In this document: positions 14,832 through 21,105 of the stretch, piece after piece
Numbering within the stretch: the first letter of the stretch is position 1
Layout of the letters: every line of letters starts with the position of its first letter
NCBI GenBank assembly: GCA_026418755.1
Contig: JAOAAR010000002.1
Location: forward strand, 1-21,105
DNA from: Planctomycetota bacterium
Lineage (GTDB): Bacteria; Planctomycetota; SKW154
Reading direction: 5' to 3'
DNA: 21,105 nt
Position numbers and translations under genes: made by a program
The notes under the pieces: generated by a model
Seen by the model: the letters and a program-made list of their open reading frames with translations, nothing else
Told to the model about the DNA's origin: nothing
Databases searched by the model: none

Positions 14832-14996
14832 ATGGAAATCAAAAAAGAGATTGTGTTCAAGATTGTAAGAGTAGAAATTCTTTTTGAGCCAGCAAATACT
14901 ATTCGATTTTATTCTGCTGAAGGTATGCTTGTTTGCGAATGCCCGCTCACAGATGATATGAAAGATTATCTTGTAAAATTACTGGAGGGCAAGTAA
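14832..14996 (+). CDS. Small phage-module protein (54 aa), function unknown
   Basis: ATG 14832 to TAA 14996 encodes 54 residues (MEIKKEIVFKIVRVEILFEP...; ending DYLVKLLEGK). AGGAG lies upstream and the stop overlaps the next start as TAATG, so translational coupling is very likely. The pattern of two or three strands followed by a C-terminal helix is a small alpha/beta fold. The GGAGG serving the next gene lies inside its last codons. Placed between spike and fibre, it could be a small fibre chaperone or adaptor; that is inference. It is easily missed by length filters. Confidence 0.75.
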   Translation: MEIKKEIVFKIVRVEILFEPANTIRFYSAEGMLVCECPLTDDMKDYLVKLLEGK

Positions 14997-16099
14997 TGCC
15001 AATTAGACATATCGAAAAATATGGCGATGATGGCGTTTCGTTCGGAAAGATGTTTTACTTCTCACCAATCGGCTATGTTGGTAACATTGAAGATAAGGAT
15101 TTGACTTCTCCACCAAGCGGTGGTTTCGGCAAGGCTTATATTGTTGGAACTGGTGCGACTGGCGATTGGGCAGGGAAAGATGGGCAGATTGCTATTGATA
15201 GAAGGCAAGGCGCAACCGCTGAATGGGATTTTGTAGTTCCAACAGAAGGAATGCTTGTGTATGTGAGAGACGAGGACAAGTTTTATAGGCACAGTGGTAG
15301 TGCTTGGGAGAGCACTATAAGAGCGGTTAATTTGGAGATGAGTGATGCCGCTGCAACTTGGCGTTCTTTGAGATTTAGAACAAATGAAGCATTAAGATGG
15401 GTTATAGCGGCGGATTCTGCGGCTGAAAGTGGAAGCGATGCTGGTTCTGACCTTCAGATAAGGCGTTATAACGATGCGGGAGTTTATCTTTCTTCTCCAG
15501 TTATCATAAGGCGCGCAACAGGAGTTATTGAACTGTATCATAATGTGAATGTAAAAGAGAACATACAGATGGCTTCTGGAAAGACTGTTGACGGTGTTGA
15601 TGTTTCTGACCATAGAGCAAGACACAGAGGTGACGGGGCTGACCCGATTGATAATGCCACAATTTCAGTGGCAGGCTTGATGAGTTCTACTGATAAGCAG
15701 AAAGTTGACCGAATCATCGAGAATTCTTTTGATTATACATTTAGCGACGATGTTGTAATGACGAATGCCAACGCTTGGTACGATTTGGCAAGCATCTCTA
15801 TAAATGTGAAGACTGGGTTCAATCAACTAATTTTTGGTTCATTTCAAGTAACGACGAATGCGGATGGTCATCGTGTTGATGTAAGGGCGAAATGCGTATC
15901 TGCTACTTTGGGAACTTTCTATTTGCCAACAAGGTCACTTGGGACTGGCAACATTCGGGAGTTTAATATGCAGTATTTTGTTAATTGGTATTGTAACACT
16001 CTTTCTTTCAATGAAACTGTCACTTTCACTTTGCAAGGGCAATGCACGCTTGCTGGGAGGACAGCAACAGATATTCGGTTCACTGTATTGAGGTTATAA
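14996..16099 (+). CDS. Tail fibre protein with DUF2793 domain
   Basis: 367 residues. After an N-terminal G-F-G-K-A-Y-I-V-G-T-G-A-T-G-D-W-A-G the sequence continues G-Q-I-A-I-D ... W-D-F-V-V-P-T-E-G-M-L-V-Y-V-R-D-E-D-K-F-Y-R-H-S-G-S-A-W-E. That is the DUF2793 pattern found in phage tail and GTA-type fibre proteins. The middle carries G-K-T-V-D-G-V-D-V-S-D-H-R-A-R-H-R-G-D-G and a fibre stalk (N-A-T-I-S-V-A-G-L-M-S-S-T-D-K-Q-K-V-D). The last 110 residues are strand-rich and look like a receptor-binding head. It overlaps the 54-codon gene by one base. Together with the beta-helix protein it gives the module two different adhesive proteins. Composition is low-GC like the spike. Confidence 0.8.
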   Translation: MPIRHIEKYGDDGVSFGKMFYFSPIGYVGNIEDKDLTSPPSGGFGKAYIVGTGATGDWAGKDGQIAIDRRQGATAEWDFVVPTEGMLVYVRDEDKFYRHSGSAWESTIRAVNLEMSDAAATWRSLRFRTNEALRWVIAADSAAESGSDAGSDLQIRRYNDAGVYLSSPVIIRRATGVIELYHNVNVKENIQMASGKTVDGVDVSDHRARHRGDGADPIDNATISVAGLMSSTDKQKVDRIIENSFDYTFSDDVVMTNANAWYDLASISINVKTGFNQLIFGSFQVTTNADGHRVDVRAKCVSATLGTFYLPTRSLGTGNIREFNMQYFVNWYCNTLSFNETVTFTLQGQCTLAGRTATDIRFTVLRL

Positions 16100-16101
16100 A
16101 G

Positions 16102-16392
16102 ATGAGTGATGGTTGGCAGGAACAACATTCAAAGGTTCATAATCATCTGGATACCTACTTTGAGAGAATCGAAAACGAAATCAAAGAGGTGAAAGTGGAT
16201 ATACGAATCATAGCGAGCGAAATCCAGCAATGGCGAGGAGTGGCGGAGAAGCGGTTAGCAAAACTGGAAGCAGAGTCGAACAGGCGAATGGGCGCTTCAA
16301 CAATGCTCAGAACGATTGCAACGGTTGTCTACGCTGCGCTCGCACTTTTGGCAGGCTGGCTTGGCTCTTTTCTAAACGGAGGAAAGAAATGA
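16102..16392 (+). CDS. XhlA-like coiled-coil/TM protein (possible holin-associated protein)
   Basis: 96 residues from ATG 16102 (MSDGWQEQHSKVHNHLDTYF), with GAGG upstream. Residues about 10-65 are a charged coiled coil (E-R-I-E-N-E-I-K-E-V-K-V-D-I-R). A single TM (about residues 72-90, A-T-V-V-Y-A-A-L-A-L-L-A-G-W-L-G-S-F-L) follows, with a short Lys-rich tail. That is the architecture of XhlA/haemolysin-type phage proteins that act with holins at the inner membrane. Families of this build are short and variable, so the name rests on layout rather than strict sequence match. It overlaps the following gene by four bases (ATGA). Confidence 0.65.
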   Translation: MSDGWQEQHSKVHNHLDTYFERIENEIKEVKVDIRIIASEIQQWRGVAEKRLAKLEAESNRRMGASTMLRTIATVVYAALALLAGWLGSFLNGGKK

Positions 16393-16937
16393 ACAAAAAA
16401 GAGAAGTCTTTGTGCGTTACGATAATGTTTATCGGGATGAGTAGTTGTGCTACTGGAGGGATGCGCAATGGAGTAGCACAGGCGCGGCATGAACTCATTA
16501 CAGCGGCTAAATCGAAGGGAGAAAGTGAACGCTCTGAACGGCTCCAACGGGCTACTCTTCTTTTAACCCAGTGGCAAACATCTTACGGTGAGGCAAGCCG
16601 TACAATAAACGACAATTCGTTCTATCCCGTCCTTGAAGAGATGAAAGGGGAAAAAACGATTCTTTCAACGATAAAGGAGACAGCCGGTAAGGCATTCAGC
16701 GGATTCGAGTATTGGGAAGAAATCTTAGGGTTAGCAACAGCACTTTTAAGTGGTCTCGGCCTGAAACTCTATTCAACAAACCGACGCCATAAAAGAGAAA
16801 AAGCGGTAATGATAAGAACCATCGAAGAAAAGGGCTCTCCTGAAATGAAAACAGCAATTGCAAAATCTATATCAAACGAAAGTTCGTTCGGGAAAGAAGT
16901 CAAAAAAACTCTGTGTAGCGACATAAAGCCCAGGTAA
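16389..16937 (+). CDS. Phage-module lipoprotein with internal TM segment
   Basis: 182 residues from ATG 16389, with GGAGG six bases upstream and a 4-bp ATGA overlap with the XhlA-like gene. The N-terminus is a short basic region plus hydrophobic stretch ending in M-S-S-C, a plausible lipobox with Cys20 as lipidation site. Next is a helical charged region. Then a TM at about residues 112-130 (I-L-G-L-A-T-A-L-L-S-G-L-G-L-K-L) is followed by a basic cytoplasmic-like tail ending C-S-D-I-K-P-R. A lipoprotein beside a holin-type gene recalls spanin or lysis-cassette organisation, but the second TM does not match classical spanins. The function is unassigned. It is the last gene of the module. Confidence 0.65.
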   Translation: MNKKEKSLCVTIMFIGMSSCATGGMRNGVAQARHELITAAKSKGESERSERLQRATLLLTQWQTSYGEASRTINDNSFYPVLEEMKGEKTILSTIKETAGKAFSGFEYWEEILGLATALLSGLGLKLYSTNRRHKREKAVMIRTIEEKGSPEMKTAIAKSISNESSFGKEVKKTLCSDIKPR

Positions 16938-17050
16938 CATCTCTTCCTGGAACCTTCCTTGAAATCTTCTTTTACATCCCGTAAATGTAGACACAGGCAA
17001 ACTGATAAAAAACACAAGCGTATAATACTGACGAGAGAGATGATTCTGAC
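16938..17050. other. Gap between phage module and protease operon; candidate right boundary
   Basis: No gene is visible. A weak hairpin CCAGG/CCTGG (16930-16934 with 16946-16950) overlaps the end of the lipoprotein gene. Nested dyads TTTAC/GTAAA (16971-16985) and TACAT/ATGTA (16973-16989) follow. A TATAAT at 17021-17026 has no good -35 partner. No duplication of the left boundary is evident beyond an 8-bp chance match. Confidence 0.4.
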
Positions 17051-17085
17051 TTGAAGTTCAATGTCACAGTGTGGATAATCTATCC
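17051..17085 (+). promoter_or_regulatory. Promoter of the S41 protease operon with overlapping palindrome
   Basis: TTGAAG (17051-17056), a 17-bp spacer and GATAAT (17074-17079) make a good sigma-70-type promoter. The dyad GGATA-ATC-TATCC (17073-17085) covers the -10 box, a position where a bound regulator would block initiation. A ribosome site AGGGGG (17096-17101) and ATG 17109 follow. Confidence 0.55.
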
Positions 17086-17108
17086 TTAAGCAAATAGGGG
17101 GATGGCGT

Positions 17109-19334
17109 ATGAGAGAACAGTTAAGAGGGATACCGGTTATCCTGTTCGTCTTGTTATCCTGTCTGATAGTAATGTCTATCTTAGACAACTTGTCAGCCCA
17201 GCAAGAAGAAGTTGTGGCGAGAAAGATATCTGCAATTGTCGAGGAACTTAAAAAACAGCCTCTTGAGAAGATTTGGTCTTACGAGGCGAAATTACGGGAA
17301 CTCGAACCAGATGCTGCGGCCAACATAATGCTGGATATGCTTGGGCAAGTGCCTCCGAAAGTCCGCCTTCTTTTCAACAAAGTTCTTTTCTTCTTGGGCG
17401 AGCAGAAGAAGCCTATAGACGACTTGAAAAAAATAGTTATGGACGAAACGATGGAGCGAGATGTTCGAGTTGCAGGTATGGAACTTTTGGGCATATACGG
17501 GAGCAAAGCGGAGGCAGAAAGGTTATTGGAGGAGTTGGATAAGATAAAAGATGAATATGTGAAGATAGTCGCCTGCCGTATCATTTTCGACAAGACAAAT
17601 AATACGACAGCAACGAAGATCTTGCGACAGTATGCAGAAGGAAAGGATGTTGAATTAAGCATTGAGGCAGCAATCGCATTAGCACAGGTGGACGAGTTTA
17701 TTCTTTCAAAAGAGATTCTTGAGAAAGTGAAAGATGAACCGACCAAGCGCGGACAACTGGTGCGCAGTCTGATAAAACAGGATATGCTCTATAAGAGCGC
17801 ACAACGGGCAGCAGGTCTCACAAAAGATGTCTTGATTCAGCAGAAAGAAGAGGAGATAAAAAGGCTCACTGCTGAAATAGAAAAATTGAAAGTAGAGGTA
17901 GCAAAAGCATCAGTGACGAAGATAAGGCTGCTGGATGAGGTAATAAGCAAAATACGAGCATATTATGTCCACGAGCAAAAGACATCCACAAAAGATTTGT
18001 TGGAAGCAGCGGCGAAAGGAATGGCGAGTTCACTCGATGCTTATTCCGTCTATCTCGACGAAAAAGAGGTCCAAGCGATGACGGAGAAGATGGAGCAGGA
18101 ATACAGCGGAATAGGAGCGAGAGTCTCGAAGAAAGCAGGTGATTATTTAGAGATAGAAAGCCCTATCTACGGCGGTCCTGCCTATAAGGCAGGTTTGCGC
18201 TCAGGAGATAAAATAACAGAAGTGGAAGGCAAAAGCACCCTGGATATGTCAATTACTGAGTGCGTAAGCCTCCTGAAAGGAAAAGAAAACACACCCGTGA
18301 GAATAAAAGTGTGGAGAAGAACATGGCCTAAAGAGAGAGAGTTTGAAATAGTGAGGGCAAAAATTTCGTTAAATACCGTCAGATACAAGATGTTACCAGG
18401 TGGAATCGGTTATATTGGATTAAGCGAGTTCGACAGGCGCTCCGCCGAAGAAATGGAAAATGCCTTGAAAGCGCTGGAAAAGAATGGAATGCGGGCTTTG
18501 ATTCTCGACCTGAGAAACAACCCCGGTGGAATTCTCGACATAGCGGTGCGGATTGCGGATAAATTCCTTCCACCAGGCAAGTTGATTGTGAGCAGCAAAG
18601 GGAGAAACCCTCTAGTGGGAGCAGAGACAAAATATATTGCCAAGGAGAACCCTCATCCCCCGTACCCGATTGTTATCCTGATAAATGGAGGTAGCGCATC
18701 AGCATCTGAAATAGTGGCAGGCGCATTAAAAGTCCACGAAAGAGCCACCCTCGTCGGCGAAAGGACCTACGGCAAAGGAAGCGTCCAGCAAATCTTCGAT
18801 ATCGAGGCAACCGACAGAAAGACCAAAGTCAAGATGACAGTAGCGCTTTACTATCTCCCAGACGGCAGTTCAATAGACCGCTCGTCTCACAAAGAGAAGG
18901 AGACCTGGGGAGTAGCACCCGATGTAGAATTGAAAGAAGAAGAGTTCCCCCCTGTCGCATACTGGGAAGAAGCAAGACGTCTGGCAGACGCCGCCGTCTA
19001 TGACAAATACTTGGACCTCCATTTTGCAGAGAAGAAAGATTTATTCAAACAACTTGCAGAAAACGACTTTGCTGATACAAGCAGATACCCCGATTTCGAT
19101 AACTGGTACAGAGAGATTAAAACCACAATGCCGAAAGAAGTGGTCAGAGTATATCTGCGTAATGCGGTGATGAGAAGGGTTGCAGACGAAGTGGGCGAAG
19201 AGCCTGTCTGCAACTTCGTAGATGATACACAACTGCAGAGGGCAATCATCGAGGCGCTGAAGAAAAGTGGTTCGGATGTAAGCCAGTACGACGACTATAA
19301 GTTCTTCGAAGATAAGTTCAAAGAGAAAAAGTAA
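17109..19334 (+). CDS. S41 carboxy-terminal processing protease with PDZ domain and N-terminal helical repeats
   Basis: 741 residues. Order: TM or signal segment at residues 9-25, ending in L-S-A-Q; a HEAT-like alpha-helical repeat region (about 45-245, with repeated D-V-R-V-A-G-M-E-L-L and E-L-S-I-E-A-A-I-A-L-A type helices); a short coiled coil (about 245-268); a PDZ domain (about 335-420, with G-P-A-Y-K-A-G-L-R-S-G-D-K-I); the S41 catalytic domain (about 425-610); and a C-terminal extension of about 130 residues. Catalytic Ser531 lies in G-G-S-A-S-A-S-E-I and the general-base Lys556 in Y-G-K-G-S-V-Q. The 25-residue spacing equals that in E. coli Prc. The enzyme cleaves C-terminal tails of envelope proteins in the periplasm. 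The long N-terminal repeat region exceeds the classical CtpA layout and may bind substrates or a regulator. Confidence 0.93.
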   Translation: MREQLRGIPVILFVLLSCLIVMSILDNLSAQQEEVVARKISAIVEELKKQPLEKIWSYEAKLRELEPDAAANIMLDMLGQVPPKVRLLFNKVLFFLGEQKKPIDDLKKIVMDETMERDVRVAGMELLGIYGSKAEAERLLEELDKIKDEYVKIVACRIIFDKTNNTTATKILRQYAEGKDVELSIEAAIALAQVDEFILSKEILEKVKDEPTKRGQLVRSLIKQDMLYKSAQRAAGLTKDVLIQQKEEEIKRLTAEIEKLKVEVAKASVTKIRLLDEVISKIRAYYVHEQKTSTKDLLEAAAKGMASSLDAYSVYLDEKEVQAMTEKMEQEYSGIGARVSKKAGDYLEIESPIYGGPAYKAGLRSGDKITEVEGKSTLDMSITECVSLLKGKENTPVRIKVWRRTWPKEREFEIVRAKISLNTVRYKMLPGGIGYIGLSEFDRRSAEEMENALKALEKNGMRALILDLRNNPGGILDIAVRIADKFLPPGKLIVSSKGRNPLVGAETKYIAKENPHPPYPIVILINGGSASASEIVAGALKVHERATLVGERTYGKGSVQQIFDIEATDRKTKVKMTVALYYLPDGSSIDRSSHKEKETWGVAPDVELKEEEFPPVAYWEEARRLADAAVYDKYLDLHFAEKKDLFKQLAENDFADTSRYPDFDNWYREIKTTMPKEVVRVYLRNAVMRRVADEVGEEPVCNFVDDTQLQRAIIEALKKSGSDVSQYDDYKFFEDKFKEKK

Positions 19335-19349
19335 AGGAGGTCTCTATCA

Positions 19350-19952
19350 ATGGCACGCAGACAAGGAAAAAAAGTGAAACAGATGATAAAAGAGGATAAG
19401 TTCAGAGAAGGAATCGTATCTTTAACAAAAAAGTTGAGCGACAACAAATTTTTCTTCGCCACCCTCCTGGCAGCAATCATCCTTCTGTCTCTGGGATTCT
19501 ACATCCGTCAGCACAATAGAGCAAAACGCCAAGACGAACTGGCACAAGCCCTAGAAATGCCCGACAGACTCCCAACTGAAGAGATGAAAAATTTAATGGA
19601 CAAATACTCCAACAAAGAGTTTGCCCCTTGGCTGTGGTTAGCATACGCACGAAGGCTTTTCTCCGAATACCGTGAGCAAGGAATGAAAATTGGCGACAAA
19701 ACTAAATTAATAGAAGCGGAAAAAGCTTTCAAAACCATTGTGGAACGGTTTGAAAAATCAGGCACTCCCTATCTGTGCGCAAAAGAGATGCTCTCCGTGA
19801 TTGAAAAAGAAAAGAGTTTTGATTTCCCTTACAAACAGGTAGTAACTCCGGAAAAATACGAGGCACTAAACTGGTTGAAAGAGCCACCCAAACACACTAC
19901 TCTCCTCAAAGGACTTGAAGAGAAACATCGGCAGGGTGGGAGCGGTTCCTAA
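19350..19952 (+). CDS. Membrane-anchored TPR-like protein (YfgM-like)
   Basis: 200 residues with GGAGG nine bases before the ATG and 15 bp after the protease stop. A basic N-terminal stretch of about 33 residues precedes one TM (about residues 34-52, F-F-F-A-T-L-L-A-A-I-I-L-L-S-L). The rest is helical, with paired helices (E-F-A-P-W-L-W-L-A-Y-A-R-R-L-F and L-I-E-A-E-K-A-F-K-T-I-V-E-R-F), like the tetratricopeptide-like domain of YfgM/DUF2133 proteins. Those work in envelope quality control near the Sec and BAM machinery, consistent with the neighbouring processing protease. The tail ends QGGSGS. The family call is from layout and is moderate. Confidence 0.7.
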   Translation: MARRQGKKVKQMIKEDKFREGIVSLTKKLSDNKFFFATLLAAIILLSLGFYIRQHNRAKRQDELAQALEMPDRLPTEEMKNLMDKYSNKEFAPWLWLAYARRLFSEYREQGMKIGDKTKLIEAEKAFKTIVERFEKSGTPYLCAKEMLSVIEKEKSFDFPYKQVVTPEKYEALNWLKEPPKHTTLLKGLEEKHRQGGSGS

Positions 19953-19965
19953 AAGTGAAGAGAGT

Positions 19966-20991
19966 ATGGAAAGTCCAAAAAAATACCATTTGCGGGTTGA
20001 CCGCTCAGGAAACGGCGAGCGGATAGACACCTACATTTCTCGCCATGTCTCGAATCTCGCAAGGTCACAAGTAAAAAAACTGATTGAAGAAGGTTTCATA
20101 CTCCTCAACAATGCCCGTCCAAAACCCAATGAGAAATTGAAACAAGGACAGATTCTGGAGATTGAAATTCCTCCAAAAAGCCGAGACCTGAAACCCGCTC
20201 AAATCCCCCTCTCCATCCTCTATGAAGATGCATATCTCCTCGCAGTAGACAAACCCGCAGGACTGGTCGTCCACCCATCAGAAACCACCAACGAACCCAC
20301 CCTTGTCGAAGCACTCCTTTCCCAAAGACCAGAAATAAGAAATGTCGGTGAGCGAAGAAGACCAGGCCTCGTCCATAGACTCGACAAGGAGACTTCAGGC
20401 GTCCTTCTCATAGCAAAAACTGTCGAAATCCAACGCGCACTGATGGCCCTCTTCGCTTCCCATCGAGTAAAAAAGTACTATGTAGCAATAACAGCAAGTG
20501 CTCCAAAAGAGAACAAAGGAACGGTCGAAACATACATAACTCGTCATCCAGTGTATCGCCAAATCTATACAGTAAGTGATAAAAGCGGCAGACGCTCAGT
20601 CACCCTATATCGCGTCTTGAAACGGTTCGGAACTATAGCATCCTGCCTAATGGCACATCCTCTTACCGGCAGAACTCACCAGGTGAGAGTCCACCTCCGC
20701 CACCTCAAGGCACCCATCCTCTGCGACAAACTCTACTCCTCGAGAAAAAACCTGTTTCTCTCCGAACTCTACGGCAAAAAACCAGAACCTTCTGAAAAAC
20801 CCCTTCTTGAGAGACAGGCGCTCCATTCATTCTCCATCTCTTTCCTCCACCCCTTACGCGGAGATTACCTCCGAATAAAAGCACCCCTCCCTTCTGACCT
20901 CCGCCATACACTCACAGCCCTCTCCTCCGCATTCCCCTCTCAACCCCCCCGAAATGGCTCTGTTCAGCATCCGCCCCCTACAAACAAGTAA
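19966..20991 (+). CDS. rluD: RluA-family 23S rRNA pseudouridine synthase (RluD type)
   Basis: 341 residues from ATG 19966 (MESPKKYHLRV), with GAAGAGAG before it; a TTG at 19915 would overlap the previous gene. An S4 RNA-binding domain occupies about residues 12-75 (R-I-D-T-Y-I-S-R-H ... K-L-I-E-E-G-F-I-L-L-N). The synthase core follows with V-D-K-P-A-G-L-V-V-H-P, then the signature H-R-L-D-K-E-T-S-G, in which Asp140 is the catalytic nucleophile, and the later motif H-P-L-T-G-R-T-H-Q-V-R-V-H. RluD-type enzymes isomerise uridines in helix 69 of 23S rRNA in late ribosome assembly. The subfamily choice is inferred from the S4 domain and length; RluC-type is the main alternative. The C-terminus is Pro/Ser rich. 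Confidence 0.88.
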   Translation: MESPKKYHLRVDRSGNGERIDTYISRHVSNLARSQVKKLIEEGFILLNNARPKPNEKLKQGQILEIEIPPKSRDLKPAQIPLSILYEDAYLLAVDKPAGLVVHPSETTNEPTLVEALLSQRPEIRNVGERRRPGLVHRLDKETSGVLLIAKTVEIQRALMALFASHRVKKYYVAITASAPKENKGTVETYITRHPVYRQIYTVSDKSGRRSVTLYRVLKRFGTIASCLMAHPLTGRTHQVRVHLRHLKAPILCDKLYSSRKNLFLSELYGKKPEPSEKPLLERQALHSFSISFLHPLRGDYLRIKAPLPSDLRHTLTALSSAFPSQPPRNGSVQHPPPTNK

Positions 20992-21105
20992 GAAAAGAAC
21001 ATCAAAAACTATAGAAGACTCTGTCAAGGAAACTCCGGTCACGACCCTGCCTACTCAACAGGAAATTTACTCAGGTAGCACCCCAAAAAAACGCCAGAGT
21101 AGCAC
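20954..21105 (+). CDS. Start of an unidentified gene running off the right edge
   Basis: ATG 20954 opens a frame that stays open to the last base (50 complete codons; MALFSIRPLQTSKKRTSKT...). It overlaps the 3' end of the pseudouridine synthase gene by 38 bp in another frame. The visible part is hydrophilic and rich in Thr, Ser and Lys, probably a disordered N-terminal region. No domain can be recognised and no ribosome site is evident, so translation would rely on coupling to the upstream gene. Another start beyond the edge is possible. Confidence 0.4.
   Translation, partial: MALFSIRPLQTSKKRTSKTIEDSVKETPVTTLPTQQEIYSGSTPKKRQSS

Noticed and set aside
7304..16950. Shared CATCTCTT near both ends of the phage module as attachment site cores
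   Set aside because: Only 8 bp match, the flanks diverge at once, there is no tRNA or integrase, and a match of this length is expected by chance.
16930..16950. Intrinsic terminator at the end of the phage lipoprotein gene
   Set aside because: The stem is only 5 bp, overlaps the stop codon and is not followed by a T-run.
1..21105. CRISPR arrays, insertion sequences, rRNA or tRNA genes
   Set aside because: I saw no regularly spaced repeats, transposase frames, or rRNA/tRNA signatures on either strand.

Overview
The window comes from a diderm (Gram-negative type) bacterial chromosome. The support is an outer-membrane beta-barrel protein ending in Phe, lipoprotein-type signal peptides, Shine-Dalgarno motifs of the GGAGG type and recognisable -35/-10 promoters. 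Arginine codons lean heavily to AGA/AGG in many genes, which is often seen in thermophiles, but I cannot name a phylum from the sequence.

Layout. (1) 1-3605 is the end of a surface polysaccharide locus: the C-terminus of a GT4 glycosyltransferase, a GT-C type membrane glycosyltransferase overlapping it by 8 bp, and, convergent, a Wzz-like chain-length/co-polymerase protein without a kinase domain. (2) 3606-7297 holds host genes: a small membrane/coiled-coil protein, a folded bidirectional hairpin RNA or terminator (4173-4238), a CstA-type carbon-starvation transporter on the minus strand, an orphan MglB-like Roadblock/LC7 protein divergent from it, and a small outer-membrane barrel. (3) 7510-16937 is a compact phage-derived structural module of about 9.4 kb. 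It holds a reversed FN3-like/tail-terminator-like gene, an unknown protein in the small-terminase position, a scaffolding-like protein, an N4-gp56 family major capsid protein, a small protein after the capsid gene, an 818-residue cysteine-rich structural protein, a beta-helix tailspike, a 54-residue protein, a DUF2793 tail fibre, an XhlA-like membrane protein and a lipoprotein. Every frame is intact. No large terminase, portal, integrase, tail tube, tape measure or endolysin is visible between the flanking host genes. (4) 17109-21105 is a host operon behind a clear promoter: an S41/PDZ processing protease with an N-terminal helical-repeat region, a membrane-anchored YfgM-like protein, an RluD-type pseudouridine synthase, and the start of another gene at the right edge.

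How they work together. The first region builds and exports a surface glycan. The last appears to be an envelope/RNA-modification operon. The phage module could make a capsid shell plus receptor-binding spikes and membrane-acting proteins, but as seen it cannot package DNA by itself. It is either a remnant, a split prophage, a satellite using a helper's motor, or a domesticated particle. The module's orientation switch, its inverted repeats and the base-composition change at the tailspike/fibre genes point to rearrangement and exchange. The most unusual non-coding element is the 66-nt hairpin at 4173-4238, with an exact 9-bp direct repeat on the two sides of its internal loop.
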